Source: DAIQNV01 sp036788215
Lineage (GTDB): Bacteria > Planctomycetota > Phycisphaerae > Phycisphaerales > UBA1924
Length of the DNA stretch: 9,442 nucleotides
Assembly (NCBI GenBank): GCA_036788215.1
Contig: DAIQNV010000100.1
Location: 1 to 9,442, forward strand
Reading direction: 5' to 3'
Under the pieces are notes generated by a model. That model was not told the DNA's origin. It saw only the letters and a list, made by a program, of their open reading frames with translations, and made no database searches. A program made the translations under genes and the position numbers. Within the stretch, counting starts at the first letter, position 1, and each line of letters opens with the position of its first letter. Of this stretch, positions 6,110-9,442 are shown one piece after another.

Positions 6110-7207
6110 TTACGGGCGGCCGTTGCCTCGCTTGCGGAACTGCTCGGGCGTCAAGACGCGGTCGTCTCCGGTGAGGGACCAGAAGCGGTCGCCCCAGAGG
6201 CCCATGCCTCGCTGGGTTTCTTCGAGGGTGTGGAGGGCGACGTGGCCGTCAACGAAGCCCATGACGCCCTTGCCGTTGTGGCGCTGGGAGACGGCGAGGA
6301 TCGACTGGCCGTCGGTGGAGATGGCGTTTCTCGGGATGCCCCGCGAGATGAGGTTGCGGAGACCGCCGAACTGACCGTCCTCCCATCCGTGGTAGACGAA
6401 GGAGGGGACGCGTCGGCCGGTGCCTTCCTGGTAGACGGTGTCCGACGAGAGCGGGACGAAGGGGTTGATGGGGCGGTGGCTCTTGGAGGTCCAGCCTGTG
6501 CCGACGTCGCTCCCGCCCTCGGAGATGACGTTCCATTCCTTCTCGTCGCTGAACTCGGCGACCAGGATGGTGGTGGCGGGGAAGCCGACCTGCGCGGTTT
6601 GGACCCACTCGTCGTACCGGGCCTGCTGCGGGGCCTGGCTGTGGCGGAGCTTGTTCCTGCCCATGATGGCCTGGTTGGCGCCGAAGGCGAGGCGGGCGAC
6701 CTGACGGTCGACGACGGGGTTGGGGCCGCTCTGCTGCAGGCTGTCGATCTGGCCGGGTTCCCAATCGCGGATGTCGGGGCCGGGGTTGCTGCGGGGGGCG
6801 CCCCGGTTGAGGGTGCCCGGGGCTTCGAAGGCTTCGGTGGGGGTGTCGCCGCCCTCGAACATGAACCACGACCAGTGGACATAGCCCCGGCCCACGTCGC
6901 CATCGATGACCTGGTCTTCGAGCCGCCAGCTGACATCGTTGAGGCCGCCTCCGGAGGGATCATCGGAGCGGAACTGGGGGTAGTAGTAGCTAAGGGGGTT
7001 GAAGTCGTTGTTGCTGGCGTTGTAGATGGCGGCGCCCTGGATCACGGAGCGGGCGTTTGACTGGGTGATGGCCTGCTGGGCGGTCTTGCGGGCGGCGCCC
7101 AGGGCGGGCAGCAGGATGCCGATGAGCAGCGCGATGATCGCGATGACGACGAGCAGCTCGATCAGGGTGAACGCCTTCGTGGCGGGACGGTGGGGGCTTT
7201 GCGTCAT
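6110..7207 (-). CDS. Prepilin-like protein with H-X9-DG motif
   Basis: This 365-residue protein opens with a type IV/II prepilin signal. A short basic leader (1-12) is followed by FTLIELLVVIAIIALLIG and a membrane helix at about 13-36. Prepilin peptidase would cut before Phe13. The -1 residue is alanine rather than the usual glycine, as is common in planctomycetes. Near the C-terminus HNGKGVMGFVDG (310-321) matches the prepilin-type processing-associated H-X9-DG motif exactly, His310 to Asp320-Gly321. The middle region is rich in Trp, Asp and Gly and typical of this very large planctomycete family, whose role is poorly known (pseudopilin-like envelope or secretion component). The ATG at 7207 has GGAG eleven bases upstream and gives a normal short leader. 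An in-frame ATG at 7300 would add 31 residues ahead of the leader and is disfavoured. It has its own terminator and no pilus-assembly genes nearby. Confidence 0.88.
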   Translation of the reverse strand: MTQSPHRPATKAFTLIELLVVIAIIALLIGILLPALGAARKTAQQAITQSNARSVIQGAAIYNASNNDFNPLSYYYPQFRSDDPSGGGLNDVSWRLEDQVIDGDVGRGYVHWSWFMFEGGDTPTEAFEAPGTLNRGAPRSNPGPDIRDWEPGQIDSLQQSGPNPVVDRQVARLAFGANQAIMGRNKLRHSQAPQQARYDEWVQTAQVGFPATTILVAEFSDEKEWNVISEGGSDVGTGWTSKSHRPINPFVPLSSDTVYQEGTGRRVPSFVYHGWEDGQFGGLRNLISRGIPRNAISTDGQSILAVSQRHNGKGVMGFVDGHVALHTLEETQRGMGLWGDRFWSLTGDDRVLTPEQFRKRGNGRP

Positions 7208-7298
7208 GATGCTTGGGCTCCGAGGTGGGGGCACCGTGGTGAGGGGACCCTGGTAGGGGTACCGGGTATGCAACCGAACCTCCTCCCCTGACGCGAGC

Positions 7299-7307
7299 AT
7301 TAAAGCA
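7299..7307 (-). promoter_or_regulatory. Possible extended -10 promoter of the prepilin-like gene
   Basis: The minus strand reads TGCTTTAAT at 7299-7307, which fits an extended -10 element (TG-N-TTTAAT). The matching -35 position is poor (AGGAAC). Transcription would start near 7292, giving a leader of about 85 bases before the ATG at 7207 and excluding the upstream ATG at 7300. This rests on motif fit alone. Confidence 0.3.
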
Positions 7308-7693
7308 GCGCATGGGCGGAAGTTCCTTTTGTGTTCGATTCAGATTGCGTCAACCTCTCGTGATGGCCGCAAGTGTTGGCTGGAAGAGGGGTTTGGCAAC
7401 GGTTCCCGGGGCATCTATGCGCAGTCTTATTTCTTTGCACACATTGGGTGAACATGTGGCTTCGGGGCGTTGCTTTTGTTTCTAATGTGCTTATGAGCAA
7501 CACCTTGCGGGCGGACGCGGCGGCGGCGGGCCTGGGCTGGTCCCCGCTGGGCGGGCTCTGCGTGCGGGCGGGCCCCGGGCGAAGACGCGGGACGGCCCGC
7601 CTGCGTGAGGGGGGGCGGCGGGTGTCGCTTGGGGTGGTCGTGTCCTGCGGGGAGCCTGTACACTCGCGGATTGCTCAGCGAAAGGTGTGCTTG
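7308..7693. other. Divergent intergenic region
   Basis: This is the only strand switch in the window. From 7308 to about 7500 the DNA is clearly less GC-rich than its surroundings (TTATTTCTTTG, TTGCTTTTGTTTCTAATG), as expected for promoters. From about 7505 to 7660 it is very GC-rich and contains a large stem-loop. An open frame running through it from 7373 into the lipoprotein gene has no family-like content before the lipoprotein start, so I treat it as non-coding. For the plus-strand gene a possible -10 is TACACT (7659-7664), without a clear -35. A TTGGCA-17-TATGCG pair at 7393-7421 is another weak candidate. No tRNA or known riboswitch was recognised. Confidence 0.55.
7561..7607. other. 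Long GC-rich stem-loop upstream of the lipoprotein gene
   Basis: Bases 7561-7574 can pair with 7594-7607 over 14 consecutive positions if three G-U wobbles are allowed. The inner eight (GGCGGGCC with GGCCCGCC) are perfect Watson-Crick pairs, and the loop is 19 bases. There is no T-tract on either side, so it is not an obvious terminator. It could be a leader-RNA structure if transcription starts upstream, or simply a by-product of high GC content. Confidence 0.45.
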
Positions 7694-8824
7694 ATGCGGT
7701 TGGCTTCCCGGTGTGTCGTTCCTCTCTGCTGCTCGCTGTTGCTCGGTGCGTGCGTCGCTCCGCCCCCGGAATTGGCGGCTTTGCCGGCGTTCGAGCCTGT
7801 TGAGGTTGTGAACGCGGGGACGATTGGGGAGGACGCGGTGTCCTTTCGCGTGCGGTCGAGTTCGGTGGGCCCTGCGAACGACGAGTGGGCGCAGTCGCGG
7901 GCGGTTCGGATCGCTGCGGGGTCGAGCGTGGTGATCAGCGTGCCCCTCGGTGCGGAGACTGACGTGCAGGCGCCCGGGCAGGGCGGGCTCAGGACGAGCG
8001 GGTACTTCAACCAGTTGGAGCAGCAGGTTGAATTTGCGCTGATGGAGCTGGGCTTTGACCTGCGGGACCGGGCAAAGTTCGACGCGAAGCTTGTGGAGCA
8101 GGACGGGGGGGAGGCGGCGCGGGTCCGGACGATCGGGCAGTTGATGAACGCTGCGAACGGGATCGCGGATTTCGTGCTGCAGATCAACCGGTTCGAGCCC
8201 CTGGAGGGCAATGCCCGATGGGTGGAGCCGATGCAGCAGCCCGAGGTGCAGCGTTTCGTGCTTCAGCACCCCGGGCTGGCGGGGTCGGGGGCTTTGGAGC
8301 GGTTCGAGATCCCGACGATCGAGGGTGTGTTCAACGCGAAGCTGATCTCGGTGGAGACGGGGAGCGTGGTGTGGACGGGGAGCCACAGCGTGGACTCGCT
8401 CGATGTGCTTCCCCGGGGGATGCTGGTGACGATCCGCGTGGATCCCCGGGCGACAAACGAGGCGGAGCTGGCGGGTGCGGCGGAGCAGTACTCGATCCGG
8501 GCGAGGCGGGTGTGGGAGCGGGCGCAGGGGATCCGCGAGCGGCTGCTGGACCCGGGCTCGGGTCTGAAAGTGAGCGAGCAGCAGATGCTGGTCGAGGAGT
8601 ACGAGCGGACGCTGGGGGAGTACGAGCGGATGATGGCGGAGGCGCCGGAGATCGGGGCTGACCAGATCGAGTACGCGTACGAGTGGTCGCGGGAGTTGAC
8701 CCCGGACCTGCCGGCGTTCTTCGAGGGCTCGGGCCCGAGCGTGGATGCCTTGGAGGTGCACCGGATCGAGCTGCTGCGGACGGCGGCTCGGGAGTTGATC
8801 GGCGTGATCCGCGTGGATGGCTGA
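7694..8824 (+). CDS. Lipoprotein with CsgG/LpoB-like features
   Basis: This 376-residue protein is of no firmly recognised family. The N-terminus is a lipoprotein signal: basic start, hydrophobic core and lipobox LLGAC with Cys20 as the lipidation site, so the mature protein should be membrane-anchored and face the periplasm. The middle resembles the CsgG/LpoB-type fold in pattern: a helix with FNQLEQQVEFALMELGFDL (105-123), then RAKFDAKLVEQ (126-136), a segment in which a partner level or activity is usually encoded (NGIADFVLQINRFE, 155-168), and AKLISVETGSVVWTG (215-229), very like the 'DVETGEVLWS' strand of those proteins. The C-terminal third (about 255-335) is charged and helical, possibly coiled coil. 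The ATG at 7694 follows an AAAGG Shine-Dalgarno-like stretch and places the lipobox correctly. The frame is open upstream to 7373, but starting there would bury the signal. Roles in envelope assembly or export are analogy only. Confidence 0.75.
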   Translation: MRLASRCVVPLCCSLLLGACVAPPPELAALPAFEPVEVVNAGTIGEDAVSFRVRSSSVGPANDEWAQSRAVRIAAGSSVVISVPLGAETDVQAPGQGGLRTSGYFNQLEQQVEFALMELGFDLRDRAKFDAKLVEQDGGEAARVRTIGQLMNAANGIADFVLQINRFEPLEGNARWVEPMQQPEVQRFVLQHPGLAGSGALERFEIPTIEGVFNAKLISVETGSVVWTGSHSVDSLDVLPRGMLVTIRVDPRATNEAELAGAAEQYSIRARRVWERAQGIRERLLDPGSGLKVSEQQMLVEEYERTLGEYERMMAEAPEIGADQIEYAYEWSRELTPDLPAFFEGSGPSVDALEVHRIELLRTAARELIGVIRVDG

Positions 8825-8901
8825 GGGGCCGGGGTGCGCGGGAATGCGGGGGGGCGGTGGGGGGTTTAGGCGGGCGGACCACGATGCCCCGGAGCCCGAC
8901 G

Positions 8902-9442
8902 ATGACCGATCGCGCACCCCTTGTCACCGGCCTGCACCATGTGACCGCGTTTGCGAAGGACCCTCGGGCGAATGTGCGGTTCTACACGGGGGTGCTGGGG
9001 CTGCGGCTGGTGAAGCGGACGGTGAACTTCGATGATCCTTTGACCTATCACCTGTACTACGGGGATGAGCGCGGGTCGCCCGGGACGCTGCTGACGCATT
9101 TCCCGCATCCCAACGCGAAGCGGGGGCGGCACGGTTCGCCCGAGATCATCGTGACGGTGCTGGGCATCGCTCCGGGGGCGTCGGGTGCGTGGCTCGATCG
9201 GCTGGGCTCGCACGGGGTGGAGGCGGAGCGGCGCGATGACCGCGTCGAGTTCGAGGATCACGATGGGATGCGGTTCGCGCTGGTGGAGGTGGGCGGGGCG
9301 GGGGCGGGGGCGGGGGACTCGGTCGGTCGGGTCGAGGGCGTGGTGATCCGGGTGCCGGATGTGGGTGAGACGGCGGGGTTTCTGCGTGAGGTGCTCGGGT
9401 TCCGCGTCGAGTCCTCGGGGGCGGAGCGGGCGGTCCTGGCGG
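8902..9442 (+). CDS. VOC-superfamily ring-cleaving dioxygenase-like protein (5' part)
   Basis: The first 180 codons are present and the gene runs off the window. The opening is characteristic of the MhqO/MhqA-type ring-cleaving dioxygenases of the vicinal oxygen chelate superfamily: GLHHVTAFAKDPRANVRFYT (10-29), VLGLRLVKRTVNFDD (31-45), TYHLYYGDERGSPGTLLTHF (48-67) and FEDHDGMRFALV (117-128). His12 or His13 should be a metal ligand. A Gly-Ala linker (131-138) separates the first VOC module from the start of the second (VEGVVIRVPD, 144-153). These proteins are metal-dependent, cytoplasmic, and linked in Bacillus to hydroquinone or catechol breakdown; the substrate here is unknown. The ATG at 8902 has GGAG seven bases upstream. 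An in-frame ATG at 8884 would add six residues and lacks a comparable site. The gap to the lipoprotein gene is 77 bases without a visible terminator, so co-transcription is possible. Confidence 0.88.
   Translation, partial: MTDRAPLVTGLHHVTAFAKDPRANVRFYTGVLGLRLVKRTVNFDDPLTYHLYYGDERGSPGTLLTHFPHPNAKRGRHGSPEIIVTVLGIAPGASGAWLDRLGSHGVEAERRDDRVEFEDHDGMRFALVEVGGAGAGAGDSVGRVEGVVIRVPDVGETAGFLREVLGFRVESSGAERAVLA
9291..9316 (+). other. G-run tract with G-quadruplex potential inside the VOC gene
   Basis: Five consecutive G-runs of three to five bases (9291-9293, 9295-9298, 9300-9304, 9306-9310, 9312-9316) are separated by single C bases. In frame they encode the Gly-Ala linker between the two VOC modules using only GGC, GGG and GCG codons. 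One-base loops favour a stable quadruplex in the coding strand and mRNA. Low-complexity linker coding alone could also explain it. Confidence 0.6.

Noticed and set aside
7208..7300. Earlier ATG at 7300 for the prepilin-like gene
   Set aside because: It would give an unusually long leader before FTLIE, has no ribosome-binding site and overlaps the possible -10 element.
7373..7693. Upstream in-frame extension of the lipoprotein gene
   Set aside because: It would bury the lipoprotein signal and has no family-like content. It is open because of the GC-rich composition.
7427..8917. 496-codon minus-strand open frame opposite the lipoprotein gene
   Set aside because: Arg/Pro/His-rich shadow translation. 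The plus frame has a proper lipoprotein signal and ribosome-binding site.
215..9442. Defence, phage or insertion-sequence module
   Set aside because: No transposase, integrase, nuclease or known defence-domain motifs were seen in the credible genes, and no terminal inverted repeats with target duplications were found.

Overview
This is a GC-rich (roughly 70% by eye) bacterial window that looks like a member of the Planctomycetota, most likely of the class Phycisphaerae. Three things point there: a secreted protein ending in dockerin-like calcium loops and a short C-terminal 'GC-type' dockerin repeat closing in Gly-Cys-Pro; a prepilin-like protein with an AFTLIELLVVIAIIALLIG leader and an H-X9-DG motif, a form very abundant in that phylum; and the patchy use of Shine-Dalgarno sites. 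The lineage is an inference from protein style. There is no rRNA or marker gene here.

Layout. (1) Positions 1-188 hold a tandem 82-bp intergenic repeat that carries a strong stem-loop and is cut by the window edge. (2) Positions 3040 down to 215, minus strand, form a compact three-gene operon for a type II (BtuCDF/FhuBCD-like) importer: periplasmic binding protein, FecCD-type permease and ATPase, with overlapping reading frames. In front of it is a clean sigma-70-like promoter (TTGACA, 16 bp, TATCTT) directly followed by a perfect 17-bp dyad, TTGAGAC-TGT-GTCTCAA, which sits where transcription should start. Its geometry resembles a Fur-family operator, so an iron-complex importer repressed by metal is the simplest reading, although the substrate cannot be read from the sequence. 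(3) Positions 5943-3205, minus, encode a 912-residue exported protein. Its N-terminal part looks like a PstS-type phosphate-binding protein, and its C-terminal third is a string of dockerin/EF-hand-like loops ending in two 28-residue GC-type dockerin repeats. It is closed by an excellent hairpin terminator. (4) Positions 7207-6110, minus, encode a prepilin-like H-X9-DG protein, also followed by a hairpin terminator. (5) Positions 7208-7693 are a divergent intergenic region with a locally AT-richer segment and a long GC-rich stem-loop. (6) On the plus strand follow a lipoprotein with CsgG/LpoB-like sequence features (7694-8824) and the first 180 codons of a VOC-superfamily ring-cleaving dioxygenase-like gene (8902 to the window end).

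How it fits together. Most products act in or beyond the cell envelope. The ABC operon is a self-contained uptake unit. The PstS-like dockerin protein and the prepilin-like protein each have their own terminator and probably their own promoter, so they are neighbours rather than one operon. I see no phage, insertion-sequence, CRISPR or known defence genes. The less ordinary items are the dyad-controlled promoter, the PstS-dockerin fusion and the 82-bp hairpin repeat.
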